64,000 nucleotides of DNA. It comes from Kitasatospora cineracea (GTDB lineage Bacteria; Actinomycetota; Actinomycetes; Streptomycetales; Streptomycetaceae). Where the stretch lies: NCBI RefSeq assembly GCF_003751605.1, contig NZ_RJVJ01000001.1, forward strand, positions 4,092,001 to 4,156,000, written 5' to 3'. The notes beneath the pieces are model-generated. The model had not been told where the DNA came from. It did not search any database and saw only the letters and a list, made by a program, of their open reading frames with translations. Shown in pieces: positions 47,301 to 56,399 of this stretch (position 1 is the stretch's first letter; every line of letters begins with the position of its first letter). Made by a program: the position numbers and the translations under genes.

Positions 47301-48527
47301 ATGAACGCGTCCCGTGTGGTCCTCGGGGTGAGCGGCGGGATCGCCGCCTACAAGGCCTGTGAACTGCTGCGGAGGTTCAGCGAGTCCGGGCACGAGGTCA
47401 CGGTGGTGCCGACCGCGGCGGCGCTGCACTTCGTCGGGGAGGCGACCTGGGCGGCGCTGTCCGGGCGGCCGGCGGCGACCGAGACCTGGGAGCGGGTGCA
47501 CGAGGTCCCGCACGTGCGGATCGGGCAGCAGGCGGACCTGGTGGTGGTCGCCCCGGCCACCGCGGACCTGCTGGCGAAGGCCGCCCACGGCCTGGCCGAC
47601 GACCTGCTGACCAACACCCTGCTGACGGCCCGCTGCCCGGTGGTGTTCGCGCCCGCCATGCACACCGAGATGTGGGAGCACCCCGCCACCCAGGAGAACG
47701 TCGCCACGCTGCGGCGGCGCGGCGCGATCGTGATCGAGCCCGCGGTGGGCCGGCTCACCGGCGTCGACACCGGCAAGGGCCGGCTGCCCGACCCGGCGGA
47801 GATCTTCGCGGTCTGCCGCCGCGTCCTGCTGCGCGGCCCGCTGGAGCAGGACCTGGCCGGCCGGCACCTGGTGGTCTCGGCGGGCGGCACCCGCGAGCCG
47901 CTCGACCCGGTGCGCTTCCTCGGCAACCGCTCCTCCGGCAAGCAGGGCTACGCGCTGGCCGCCACCGCGGTGGCCCGCGGCGCCCGGGTCACCCTGGTCG
48001 CCGCGAACACCGCGCTGCCCGACCCGGCCGGGGTGGACGTGGTCCGGGTCGGCACCGCGATGCAGCTGCGCGAGGCGGTGCTGAAGGCCGCCGAGGACGC
48101 CGACGCGGTGGTGATGGCCGCCGCGGTCGCCGACTTCCGCCCCGCCGAGTACGCCAGCGGCAAGATCAAGAAGGTGGACGGGGTCGAGCCCGCGCCGATC
48201 GTGCTGGTCCGCAACCCCGACGTGCTGGCCGAGGTCGCCGCCGACCGGTCCCGCGCCGGGCAGGTGGTGGTCGGCTTCGCCGCCGAGACCGACGACGTGC
48301 TGGCCAACGGCCGGGCCAAGCTCGCCCGCAAGGGCTGCGACCTGCTGGTGGTCAACGAGGTCGGCGACGGCAAGGCGTTCGGCCAGGACACCAACAGCGC
48401 CGTGCTGCTCGGCGCGGACGGCTCCGAGGTCCACATCGCGGACGGCCCCAAGGAGATCCTGGCGGACGCGGTCTGGGACCAGGTCGCCGCCCGGCTGCCC
48501 CGCGCCGGGGCCGGGGCGGAGCGTTAA
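47301..48527 (+). CDS. coaBC: Bifunctional phosphopantothenoylcysteine decarboxylase / phosphopantothenate-cysteine ligase
   Basis: CoaBC catalyses two consecutive steps of coenzyme A synthesis. The 408-residue protein has the FMN-dependent decarboxylase half first (VVLGVSGGIAAYKACELLRR, then VVVAPATADLLAKAAHGLAD, then PAMHTEMWEHPAT). The ligase half follows (VVSAGGTREPLDPVRFLGNR, then SSGKQGYALAATAVARGARV, then AAAVADFRPAEYASGKIKK). The His in PAMH stands where many species have Asn; actinobacterial homologues share this. AAGGAGA precedes the ATG by 10 nt. Confidence 0.96.
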   Translation: MNASRVVLGVSGGIAAYKACELLRRFSESGHEVTVVPTAAALHFVGEATWAALSGRPAATETWERVHEVPHVRIGQQADLVVVAPATADLLAKAAHGLADDLLTNTLLTARCPVVFAPAMHTEMWEHPATQENVATLRRRGAIVIEPAVGRLTGVDTGKGRLPDPAEIFAVCRRVLLRGPLEQDLAGRHLVVSAGGTREPLDPVRFLGNRSSGKQGYALAATAVARGARVTLVAANTALPDPAGVDVVRVGTAMQLREAVLKAAEDADAVVMAAAVADFRPAEYASGKIKKVDGVEPAPIVLVRNPDVLAEVAADRSRAGQVVVGFAAETDDVLANGRAKLARKGCDLLVVNEVGDGKAFGQDTNSAVLLGADGSEVHIADGPKEILADAVWDQVAARLPRAGAGAER

Positions 48528-48773
48528 CCGCTGCAACGCCCCGAGTTGTCCCGGTAGTTGGATCCCCCCGGGCCGGTAGGTTCGGCCGCGACCCGTCCTG
48601 ACCGGCGCAGACCGGCCGGTGTGATCCTCGACCGGACACGGCGGACCTTGCCGGGGAGTGCCCCGCGATCGGTAGCCGACCGTTACACTCCACTCCAGGA
48701 ATCAAGTCTTTCCGGATGCCTCGGGACTTCCGAGCGCATTCAGTCAGCAGCCGCTGCAACCCCAGGGAGCGCT

Positions 48774-49985
48774 GTGTCTCGCCGCCTGTTCACCTCGGAG
48801 TCCGTCACCGAGGGACACCCCGACAAGATCGCTGACCAGATCAGCGACACCATCCTGGACGCCCTCCTCAAGGACGACCCGACCTCCCGCGTCGCCGTGG
48901 AGACCCTGATCACCACCGGCCTGGTGCACATCGCCGGCGAGGTCACCACCAAGGCGTACGCGCCGATCGCGCAGCTGGTCCGGGAGAAGATCCTGGAGAT
49001 CGGCTACGACTCGTCCAAGAAGGGCTTCGACGGCGCCTCCTGCGGCGTGTCGGTGTCGATCGGCTCGCAGTCCCCGGACATCGCGCAGGGCGTGGACACC
49101 GCCCACGAGCACCGGGTCGAGGGCGACGTCGAGGACGAGCTGGACCGTCAGGGCGCCGGCGACCAGGGCCTGATGTTCGGCTACGCCTGCGACGACACCC
49201 CCGAGCTGATGCCGCTGCCGATCACCCTCGCGCACCGGCTCTCCAGCCGGCTGAGCGCGGTCCGCAAGAACGGGACCATCCCCTACCTGCGGCCCGACGG
49301 CAAGACCCAGGTCACCATCGAGTACGACGGCGACCGCGCCGTGCGCCTGGACACCGTGGTGGTCTCCTCGCAGCACGCCAGCGACATCGACCTGGACTCG
49401 CTGCTCACCCCCGACATCCGGGAGTTCGTGGTCGAGCCCGAGCTCAAGGCGCTCGCCGACGAGGGCATCAAGCTGGTCACCGAGGGCTACCGGCTGCTGG
49501 TCAACCCGACCGGGCGCTTCGAGATCGGCGGCCCGATGGGCGACGCCGGCCTCACCGGCCGCAAGATCATCATCGACACCTACGGCGGCATGGCCCGCCA
49601 CGGCGGCGGCGCCTTCTCCGGCAAGGACCCGTCCAAGGTGGACCGCTCGGCCGCGTACGCGATGCGCTGGGTCGCCAAGAACATCGTCGCCGCGGGCCTG
49701 GCCCGGCGCGCCGAGGTGCAGGTCGCGTACGCGATCGGCAAGGCCGAGCCGGTCGGCCTGTTCGTGGAGACCTTCGGCACCGAGACCGTCCCGGTGCTGA
49801 AGATCCAGGAGGCCGTCACCCAGGTCTTCGACCTGCGCCCGGCCGCGATCATCCGCGACCTGGACCTGCTGCGCCCGATCTACCAGCAGACCGCCGCGTA
49901 CGGCCACTTCGGCCGTGAGCTGCCGGACTTCACCTGGGAGCGCACCGACCGGGTCGACGCGCTGAAGGCCGCTGTCGCGGGCTGA
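48774..49985 (+). CDS. metK: S-adenosylmethionine synthetase
   Basis: MetK makes SAM from methionine and ATP. The 403-residue protein has SESVTEGHPDKIADQISDTI at the N terminus with the catalytic His, GAGDQGLMFGYACDDTPELM, and the P-loop-like GGGAFSGKDPSKVDRSAAYA. The GTG at 48774 has AGGGAG upstream. The 246-nt gap from coaBC holds a -10-like TACACT near 48684, but no recognisable SAM riboswitch was seen. A 20-bp perfect hairpin follows the stop. Confidence 0.97.
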   Translation: MSRRLFTSESVTEGHPDKIADQISDTILDALLKDDPTSRVAVETLITTGLVHIAGEVTTKAYAPIAQLVREKILEIGYDSSKKGFDGASCGVSVSIGSQSPDIAQGVDTAHEHRVEGDVEDELDRQGAGDQGLMFGYACDDTPELMPLPITLAHRLSSRLSAVRKNGTIPYLRPDGKTQVTIEYDGDRAVRLDTVVVSSQHASDIDLDSLLTPDIREFVVEPELKALADEGIKLVTEGYRLLVNPTGRFEIGGPMGDAGLTGRKIIIDTYGGMARHGGGAFSGKDPSKVDRSAAYAMRWVAKNIVAAGLARRAEVQVAYAIGKAEPVGLFVETFGTETVPVLKIQEAVTQVFDLRPAAIIRDLDLLRPIYQQTAAYGHFGRELPDFTWERTDRVDALKAAVAG

Positions 49986-49999
49986 GCCGTCCGGTTCGA

Positions 50000-50044
50000 A
50001 CGGAGCCGCCCGCCGGGGAGTTCTTCCCCGGCGGGCGGCTCCGT
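50000..50044 (+). terminator. Terminator after metK
   Basis: ACGGAGCCGCCCGCCGGGGA (50000-50019) pairs perfectly over 20 bp with the segment 50025-50044, loop 5 nt. Confidence 0.88.
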
Positions 50045-50065
50045 CGTGTTGTCGGCGGGGTCCGC

Positions 50066-50071
50066 TAGGTT
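50066..50071 (+). promoter_or_regulatory. -10 element TAGGTT for leaderless priA
   Basis: TAGGTT ends 7 nt before the GTG at 50078; it lies just behind the metK terminator. Confidence 0.45.
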
Positions 50072-50077
50072 GGGGGC

Positions 50078-52189
50078 GTGAGCAGCGCGGACGGCACCGG
50101 GGAGCAGTTGGCGTTCATCCGGGAGACGGTGCGCCGGGCGAAGCCGCGGGCCGCGCGCGGGGTGGTGCTCGCCGAACGGCAGCCGGTGGCCCGGGTGCTG
50201 GTCGACAAGGGCGTGCTGAGCCTCGACCAGTACTTCGACTACGCGGTGCCGGAGTCGATGTCCGAGGACGCCCGGCCCGGCGTCCGGGTCCGGGTGCGGT
50301 TCGGCGGCCGGGTCGGCGCGCACGGGCGGCGCGAGGGCGGGGCGCTGCACGACGGGTTCGTCGTCGAACGCCGGGACGACTCGGACTACGCGGGCCCGCT
50401 GGCCCCGCTGGCCCGGGTGCTGTCGCCCGAGCAGGTGCTGGGGCCCGAGCTGCTGCGGCTGTGCCGGGCCGTCGCCGACCGCTACGCCGGGACGCTGGCG
50501 GACGTGCTGCAACTGGCCGTCCCGCCGCGGCACGCCGGGGCCGAGGGCGAGCCGTCGCCGCGGCCGCTGCCGCCGCCGGGTGCTCCGGCGGCGGGCAGCT
50601 GGGAGCGGTACGTGCACGGCGCCGAGTTCCTGGCGTCGCTGGCCGGCGGGCACCCGCCGCGCGCGGTGTGGACGGCGCTGCCCGGCCCCGAGTGGCCGGG
50701 CGAGATCGCCCGGGCGGTCGCGGCGACGCTCGCCTCCGGGCGCGGCGCGCTGGTGGTGCTGCCCGACGGGCGGGCGGTGGCCCGGGTCGACGCGGCGCTG
50801 CACGAGCTGCTCGGCGCCGGGCGGCACGTGGTGCTGGCCGCCGAGGCGGGCCCGCAGGAGCGCTACCGGCGCTGGCTGTCCGTCAGCCGCGGTTCGGTGC
50901 ACGCCGCGATCGGCACCCGGGCGGCGGTGTTCGCACCGGTGCGCGACCTCGGGCTGGTGGTGGTCTGGTCGGACGGCGACGGCAGCCACAGCGACCCCAA
51001 CGCGCCCTACCCGCACGTGCGGGAGGTGGCGCTGCTGCGGGCCGCCGAGGAGGGTGCGGCGGTGCTGCTCGGCGGCGTCTCGATGACGGTCGAGGCCGCG
51101 CAGCTGCTGCGTTCCGGCTGGGCCCGGCCGCTGGCGGCCGCCCGGGAGACCGTCCGGCTGACCGCGCCCCGGGTGCGCACCGTCACCGAGTACGACCAGG
51201 CCCGGGACGGGGCGGCGCAGGCCGCCCGGCTGCCGTCGGTGGCCTGGGAGACCGCGCACGAGGCGCTGACCCGGGGGCCGGTGCTGGTCCAGGTCCCGCG
51301 GCGGGGCTACGCGCCCCGGCTGGCCTGCGGGCGCTGCCGGGAGACGGCGCGCTGCCGGGCCTGCGGCGGGCCGCTGGAGTCACCGGCGGCGGGCGCCGTG
51401 CTGGTGTGCTCGTGGTGCGGCACGGAGGAGCACGACTGGCACTGCACCGAGTGCGGGTCGTTCCGGCTGCGGGCCGCGGTGGTCGGCGTCCGGCGGACGG
51501 CGGAGGAGCTGGGCAAGGCGTTCCCGCGGATCCCGGTCCGCACCTCCGGGCGGGACGCGGTGCTGGCGACGGTGCCGGGGGCGCCCGCGCTGGTGCTGGC
51601 CACGCCGGGCGCCGAACCGGTCGCGGAGGGGCCCGGGTACGCGGCGGCGCTGCTGCTCGACGGCTGGGCGCTGCTCAACCGGCCCGACCTGCGGGCCGGC
51701 GAGGAGGCGGTGCGGCGCTGGCTGACGGCGGCCGCGCTGGTCCGCCCGGCGACGGAGGGCGGCACGGTGGTGGTCGTCGCGGAGGCGGCGGCGCGGGCCG
51801 TGCAGGCGCTGGTGCGGTGGGACCCGGCCGGGCACGCGGGGACGGAACTCGACGAGCGGGAGGAGCTCAGGTTCCCGCCGGTCTCGCGGATGGCCTCGGT
51901 GACGGGGTCGGCGCGGGCGGTCGCCGACCTGCTGGGGCTGCTGCGACTGCCCGCGGGGGCGGACGTGCTGGGGCCGGTGCCGGTGTTCGGGGGGAACGGG
52001 GGCGGTGCCGGGGGGGCGGGCGCTGCGGGGGGAGCGCGGGAGGAGGGGGTGGAGCGTGCGCTGGTGCGGGTCGCGCCGGGGCAGGGGGCCGCGCTGGCGG
52101 CCGCGCTGAAGGCGGCGCAGATCGCGCGGCTGGCGTTGCGGGGGGCGGAGACGGTGCGGATCCGGGTGGATCCGACGGACATCGGGTGA
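50078..52189 (+). CDS. priA: Primosomal protein N' (PriA), actinobacterial form without helicase motifs
   Basis: PriA restarts stalled replication forks. The 703-residue protein keeps the N-terminal 3'-DNA-binding domain (VARVLVDKGVLSLDQYFDYA), the zinc-binding insertion with paired cysteines (LACGRCRETARCRACGG, then CSWCGTEEHDWHCTECGSF) and the C-terminal domain. The helicase core is degenerate. No GxGKT Walker A is present, and the DEEH box is replaced by VVWSDGDGSHSDPNAPYPHV. This loss is known for actinobacterial PriA, which probably acts as a structural loader. The GTG is at leaderless distance from TAGGTT. The stop codon begins a run of 16-bp repeats. Confidence 0.92.
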   Translation: MSSADGTGEQLAFIRETVRRAKPRAARGVVLAERQPVARVLVDKGVLSLDQYFDYAVPESMSEDARPGVRVRVRFGGRVGAHGRREGGALHDGFVVERRDDSDYAGPLAPLARVLSPEQVLGPELLRLCRAVADRYAGTLADVLQLAVPPRHAGAEGEPSPRPLPPPGAPAAGSWERYVHGAEFLASLAGGHPPRAVWTALPGPEWPGEIARAVAATLASGRGALVVLPDGRAVARVDAALHELLGAGRHVVLAAEAGPQERYRRWLSVSRGSVHAAIGTRAAVFAPVRDLGLVVVWSDGDGSHSDPNAPYPHVREVALLRAAEEGAAVLLGGVSMTVEAAQLLRSGWARPLAAARETVRLTAPRVRTVTEYDQARDGAAQAARLPSVAWETAHEALTRGPVLVQVPRRGYAPRLACGRCRETARCRACGGPLESPAAGAVLVCSWCGTEEHDWHCTECGSFRLRAAVVGVRRTAEELGKAFPRIPVRTSGRDAVLATVPGAPALVLATPGAEPVAEGPGYAAALLLDGWALLNRPDLRAGEEAVRRWLTAAALVRPATEGGTVVVVAEAAARAVQALVRWDPAGHAGTELDEREELRFPPVSRMASVTGSARAVADLLGLLRLPAGADVLGPVPVFGGNGGGAGGAGAAGGAREEGVERALVRVAPGQGAALAAALKAAQIARLALRGAETVRIRVDPTDIG

Positions 52190-52237
52190 GACGGGTGTCG
52201 GGTGGGACGGGCGTCGGGTGGGACGGGCGTCGGGTGG
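52178..52237 (+). repeat. 16-bp tandem repeat running on from the priA stop
   Basis: Three units of GACGGGCGTCGGGTGG (the first with one change) occupy 52190-52205, 52206-52221 and 52222-52237. The last bases of priA, GACATCGGGTGA, match the same unit, so the array looks like slippage from the gene's end. The following 100 bp are G-rich with no gene. Confidence 0.8.
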
Positions 52238-52341
52238 GGGGCGCTGTGTGGTGGCGGGGGCGGGCGGAGTGCGCGGGGGCGGTGGGGGCTCGGGCGTGCT
52301 GTGCGGGTGGGACGGTGGGGGAACGGGTGGGGGAGTGCGCG

Positions 52342-52394
52342 AGCGGCCGGATCCGTCCGGGGTGGTGAGGGATCCCCGGGTGGATCCGGCCGCT
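52342..52394. terminator. Bidirectional terminator between priA and the HTH gene
   Basis: AGCGGCCGGATCC (52342-52354) pairs perfectly with GGATCCGGCCGCT (52382-52394), with an inner CCGGGG/CCCCGG stem. Confidence 0.78.
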
Positions 52395-52404
52395 CGGTGC
52401 GGGG

Positions 52405-52908
52405 CTAGCGGGTGCGCTGGGGCATCAGCGGGCTGGCCTGGCGGGCCTGCGGGATCGGGGGGCGGGCCGTCGCGACGGGGTGCTCGGCCGTGGCGGCGGC
52501 GGGCGGCGGCGGGGCGGCGGGGGTGTCGGTCTCGCGCGGGGTGGGGAGGAGTTCGCCGGTGGGGCGGCGCATGCCGTAGCGGCGGTGGACGGCCTGCTTG
52601 GTGACGCCGAGCGCGGAGCCGACCGAGTCCCAGGAGAAGCCGAGGGCGCGGTCGAACTCGACGGCGGCGGCGACCAGGGTCTCGACGCTCTCGCGCAGTT
52701 CCTGGGCGAGCCGGACGGTCGGGGCGGGGGCGCGGCCGTAGACCACGAAGCCGGCGGAGGTGCTGGGGCGGCGGGGCCGGTAGACGTTGCCCAGTTGGGC
52801 GGTGAGCGTGCGCAGGGCGTCGACCTGGCGTCGGACCCGCTCGATGTCCCGCACCAGCAGGTGCAGGGACGCCCGGGCCCGGGCGTCGTGGTTGATCTGC
52901 TCGGCCAT
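52405..52908 (-). CDS. Helix-turn-helix protein with disordered C-terminal tail
   Basis: A 167-residue protein. Residues 15-45 form a charged helix (LLVRDIERVRRQVDALRTLT). Residues 85-115 contain a helix-turn-helix of sigma-factor or resolvase type (FSWDSVGSALGVTKQAVHRR). The remaining 50 residues are Pro- and Ala-rich. Similar proteins lie between priA and def or fmt in other Streptomyces, so it is conserved, but no function is recognised. The ATG at 52908 follows a weak GAGGTGG. It is transcribed toward priA and convergent with it. Confidence 0.72.
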   Translation of the reverse strand: MAEQINHDARARASLHLLVRDIERVRRQVDALRTLTAQLGNVYRPRRPSTSAGFVVYGRAPAPTVRLAQELRESVETLVAAAVEFDRALGFSWDSVGSALGVTKQAVHRRYGMRRPTGELLPTPRETDTPAAPPPPAAATAEHPVATARPPIPQARQASPLMPQRTR

Positions 52909-53134
52909 GGCCTCGTTGCCACCTCTCGATCGGGTCGCGTGCTCGGGGCGCTCGCGCGTCCCGGTCAATTCGCATTGACCAACGCACGTCGGGTCATTGG
53001 GTCACGCGCGGAGTGCGACTCGGGATATGCCAGTGGCCGCCCGAACCGGTGGCGGGGATTGCATAGACTTCCCGGAGGCCGCCGTTTCCGGGCGGTCCTG
53101 TCGGTGCAGAGTCGGTGCAGAGGGAGTCGCAGTC

Positions 53135-53680
53135 TTGGCAGTTCAGCCGATCCGGATCTTCGGAGACCCGGTGCTGCGGGCGACCGCGAAGCCGGTGACC
53201 GTCTTCGACAAGGAGCTGCGGAAGCTGGTGAAGGACCTGACCGACACCATGCTGGAGGCTCCCGGGGCCGGGCTGGCCGCGCCGCAACTGGGCGTCTCGC
53301 TACGGGTGTTCGCGTACAACGTGGACGGGGTGGTGGGCCACCTGATCAATCCGGACCTGTCGCTGAGCGAGGAGGAGCAGGACGGCCCCGAGGGGTGCCT
53401 GTCGCTGCCCGGCCTGCGGTTCGACACCAAGCGGGCGTACGGCGTGGTGGCCAGGGGCGTCAACATGCACGGGGAGCCGGTGACGGTGGAGGGCACCCAG
53501 CTGCTGGCGCGGTGCATCCAGCACGAGACGGACCACCTGGACGGGATCATCTTCATCGACCGGCTGGACCGGGAGGCCCGGAAGGCCGCGATGAAGGCGA
53601 TCCGGGAGACCGACTGGGGCGGCGGTCCGGCGCCGACGGTGCGGATCTCGCCGCATTCCACCTTCGGGCCGGTCCGCTGA
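53135..53680 (+). CDS. def: Peptide deformylase
   Basis: Def removes the formyl group from nascent proteins. The 181-residue protein has all three motifs: GAGLAAPQLGVS (motif 1), EGCLSLPGL (motif 2, zinc Cys) and CIQHETDHLDGIIFIDRL (motif 3, HExxH). The start is taken as TTG at 53135, with GGGAG about 10 nt upstream, giving AVQPIRIFGDPVLRATAKPV; no ATG or GTG is available nearby in frame. A -10-like TAGACT at 53064-53069 is a possible promoter. fmt follows after 155 nt, the usual pair. Confidence 0.95.
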   Translation: MAVQPIRIFGDPVLRATAKPVTVFDKELRKLVKDLTDTMLEAPGAGLAAPQLGVSLRVFAYNVDGVVGHLINPDLSLSEEEQDGPEGCLSLPGLRFDTKRAYGVVARGVNMHGEPVTVEGTQLLARCIQHETDHLDGIIFIDRLDREARKAAMKAIRETDWGGGPAPTVRISPHSTFGPVR

Positions 53681-53835
53681 CGGTTCGTCCGCCGATCATG
53701 TGTTGAGGTTGTGCGGAAATACGGTTGTCGGGGGCCGGAGGGCGGTCGCCCGGTGGCCGCCCGGTGGCCGTTCGGCGGGTATTTTCCGGCCATCAGATGT
53801 TCCGACCGTTCGAATCCAGTGAAAGGCCCCCGCCC

Positions 53836-54768
53836 GTGCGTCTCGTCTTCGCCGGCACCCCCGAGGTCGCCGTTCCCGCCCTGGACGCCCTGCTGGCCTC
53901 CCGGCACGAGGTGGTCGCCGTGGTGACCCGCCCCGACGCGCCGGCCGGGCGCGGGCGCAAGCTGGTGGCCAGCCCCGTCGCGCAGCGCGCCGAGGAGGCC
54001 GGCATCGAGGTGCTCAAGCCGGCCCGGCCGAGCGAGCCCGAGTTCACGGCCCGGCTGGCCGAGCTCGCCCCCGACTGCTGCCCCGTGGTGGCGTACGGCG
54101 CGCTGATCCGGCCCGGCGCGCTGGAGATCCCGGTGCACGGCTGGGTCAACCTGCACTTCTCGCTGCTGCCCGCGTGGCGCGGCGCCGCGCCCGTGCAGCA
54201 CGCGGTGATGGCGGGCGACGAGGTCACCGGCGCGTCCACCTTCCGGATCGAGCAGGGCCTGGACTCCGGGCCGGTGTTCGGCGTCCTCACCGAGACCGTC
54301 AAGCCCACCGACACCAGCGGCGACCTGCTCGGCCGGCTCGCGCACGCCGGCGCCGACCTGCTGGTGCGCACCATGGACGCGATCGAGGACGGGCAGGCCC
54401 GGCCCGAGCCGCAGCCGCTCGCCGGGGTGTCGCTGGCGCCCAAGCTCACCGTCGAGGACGCCCGGATCGAGTGGACCCACCCCGCGCTGCGGGTCGACCG
54501 CGTGGTGCGCGGCTGCGCGCCCGCGCCCGGCGCCTGGACCACCTTCCGCGGCGAGCGGCTCAAGGTCACCGGCCCCGTCCGCCTGCTGCCCGGCGAAACC
54601 GCCCTGGCGCCGGGCGAGTTGGCGGTCGCCAAGAACAGCGTCCGGGTCGGCACCGGCAGCCACGAGGTGGAGCTCGGCGAGGTCCGGCCGCAGGGCAAGA
54701 AGGCGATGGCGGCCGCGGACTGGGCGCGCGGGGCGCGGATCGAGTCCGGGGAGCGGTTCGAGGGCTGA
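53836..54768 (+). CDS. fmt: Methionyl-tRNA formyltransferase
   Basis: Fmt formylates initiator Met-tRNA with 10-formyl-THF. The 310-residue protein begins at GTG with RLVFAGTPEVAVPALDALLA. It keeps the catalytic Asn-His-Asp set in GWVNLHFSLLPAWRGAAPVQ and GASTFRIEQGLDSGPVFG. The C-terminal tRNA-binding domain follows. GAAAGG lies about 10 nt before the start. The last 21 bases, including the stop, are copied 36 bp downstream. Confidence 0.96.
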   Translation: MRLVFAGTPEVAVPALDALLASRHEVVAVVTRPDAPAGRGRKLVASPVAQRAEEAGIEVLKPARPSEPEFTARLAELAPDCCPVVAYGALIRPGALEIPVHGWVNLHFSLLPAWRGAAPVQHAVMAGDEVTGASTFRIEQGLDSGPVFGVLTETVKPTDTSGDLLGRLAHAGADLLVRTMDAIEDGQARPEPQPLAGVSLAPKLTVEDARIEWTHPALRVDRVVRGCAPAPGAWTTFRGERLKVTGPVRLLPGETALAPGELAVAKNSVRVGTGSHEVELGEVRPQGKKAMAAADWARGARIESGERFEG

Positions 54769-54804
54769 GGGCTGCGGGTCGACGGGGAGCGGTTCGAGGG
54801 CTGA
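54748..54804 (+). repeat. Direct repeat of the fmt 3' end
   Basis: The 21-bp sequence covering the last six codons and stop of fmt (54748-54768) occurs again without change at 54784-54804, spacing 36 bp. The bases before both copies (GCGGATCGAG / GCGGGTCGAC) are also similar, so the duplicated unit is nearer 30 bp. Confidence 0.8.
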
Positions 54805-54907
54805 GCCTTCGGGGGCGGGGTGCGCGGTGGGTTCGGCCTAGACTTGGGGGAGGCCCCTCGTCGGGTCGGACCTGATCCGTAGCACCTTTTGTTTCGAGGC
54901 ATTCGTT

Positions 54908-56341
54908 TTGAGCACCCCCGCCGGCGCGAAGCGCGCCCCCCGTCCGCACCGCCGTCCGAAGAAGGACCCCGCCCGGATCGTCGCGTTCCGGGCGCTGCGG
55001 GCCGTCGACGAGCGCGACGCGTACGCCAACCTGATCCTGCCCTCGCTGCTGCGCGAGGCCGAGCGCAAGGGCATGGAGCGGCGCGACGCGGCGCTCGCCA
55101 CCGAGCTGGTGTACGGCACGCTGCGTGGCCAGGGCACCTACGACGCGGTCATCGCCGCCTGCGTGGACCGTCCGCTGCGCGAGGTCGACCCGCCGGTGCT
55201 GGACGTCCTCTCGCTGGGCGCGCACCAGCTGCTCGGCACCCGCATCCCCAGCCACGCCGCGGTGTCCGCGACCGTCGAGCTGGCCCGGGTGGTGCTCGGC
55301 GACGGCCGGGCCAAGTTCGTCAACGCCGTGCTGCGCAAGATCAGCGCCCAGGACCTGGCGGGCTGGGTCGCCCAGGTCGCCCCGCCCTACGAGGACGACG
55401 CCGAGGACCACCTGGCCGTCGTCCACTCCCACCCGCGCTGGGTGGTCTCCTCGCTGTGGGACGCGCTCGGCCGCTGGCAGCCCGCCGCGAGCGGGCGGCA
55501 GGCGATGGAGCAGCTGCTGGAGGCCGACAACGCCCGCCCCGAGGTGACGCTGGTCGCCCGCCCCGGGCGCTCCTCGGTCGCGGAGCTGCGCGAGGCGCTG
55601 CCCGAGGTCGAGGACGGCCGCTGGTCGCCGTACGCGCTGCGGCTCACCGACGGCGGCGACCCGGCCGGGGTCGACGCGGTGCGGGAGAACCGGGCCGGTG
55701 TCCAGGACGAGGGCAGCCAGCTGGTCGCCCTCGCCCTCGCCAACGCCCCGCTGGACGGCCCCGACCGGCTCTGGCTGGACGGCTGCGCGGGCCCCGGCGG
55801 CAAGGCCGCGCTGCTCGGCGCGGTCGCCGCGGAGCGCGGCGCGGCGCTGGTCGCCTCCGAGAAGCAGCCGCACCGCGCCCGGCTGGTGGCCCGCGCGCTG
55901 GACGGCAACCCCGGACCGTACGCCGTCATCACCGCGGACGGGACGCGGGGCGCCTGGCAGGGCGGGGCGTTCGACCGGGTGCTGGTCGACGTGCCGTGCT
56001 CCGGCCTGGGCGCGCTGCGCCGCCGGCCGGAGGCGCGCTGGCGGCGCCGGCCCGAGGACATCGCCGGATTCGGGCCGCTGCAGCGGGAGTTGCTCCGTTC
56101 GGCGCTGGACGCGGCGCGGGTCGGCGGCGTGGTCGGCTACGCGACCTGCTCGCCGCACCTGGCGGAGACCCGGGCCGTGGTCGACGACGTGCTGCGCGGC
56201 CGGGCGGACGTGGAGTGGATCGACGCCCGTCCGCTGCTGCCCGGCGTGCCCGATCTGGGGGACGGGCCGGACGTGCAGTTGTGGCCGCACCTGCACGGGA
56301 CGGATGCGATGTACCTGGCGTTGCTGCGACGAACTGCCTGA
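54908..56341 (+). CDS. rsmB: 16S rRNA m5C967 methyltransferase RsmB
   Basis: RsmB methylates C967 of 16S rRNA using SAM. The 477-residue protein has a basic N-terminal tail, a NusB-like domain (ARIVAFRALRAVDERDAYAN, then IPSHAAVSATVELARVVLGD) and a NOL1/NOP2/Sun Rossmann domain. The SAM loop is LWLDGCAGPGGKAALLG. The two catalytic cysteines are in VDVPCSGLGALRRRPEARW and GYATCSPHLAETR. The start is TTG at 54908; GAGG lies about 12 nt upstream. An inverted repeat ACCTCGGTC/GACCGAGGT at 56400-56428 may be its terminator. Confidence 0.95.
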   Translation: MSTPAGAKRAPRPHRRPKKDPARIVAFRALRAVDERDAYANLILPSLLREAERKGMERRDAALATELVYGTLRGQGTYDAVIAACVDRPLREVDPPVLDVLSLGAHQLLGTRIPSHAAVSATVELARVVLGDGRAKFVNAVLRKISAQDLAGWVAQVAPPYEDDAEDHLAVVHSHPRWVVSSLWDALGRWQPAASGRQAMEQLLEADNARPEVTLVARPGRSSVAELREALPEVEDGRWSPYALRLTDGGDPAGVDAVRENRAGVQDEGSQLVALALANAPLDGPDRLWLDGCAGPGGKAALLGAVAAERGAALVASEKQPHRARLVARALDGNPGPYAVITADGTRGAWQGGAFDRVLVDVPCSGLGALRRRPEARWRRRPEDIAGFGPLQRELLRSALDAARVGGVVGYATCSPHLAETRAVVDDVLRGRADVEWIDARPLLPGVPDLGDGPDVQLWPHLHGTDAMYLALLRRTA

Positions 56342-56399
56342 CGCGGCAGGGGAGTCGGGGCGGGCGGTTTCGGAGGGCCCGGAGTTCGCGGTCCTGGTC

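Noticed and set aside
48528..48773. SAM riboswitch upstream of metK
   Set aside because: No SAM-I, SAM-II or SAM-IV core motif could be found in the leader, only a -10-like TACACT and short GC stems.
53805..53820. GTTCGAATCC, which looks like a tRNA T-loop, just before fmt
   Set aside because: The bases on both sides do not form a T stem, and no acceptor or anticodon stem can be drawn around it.
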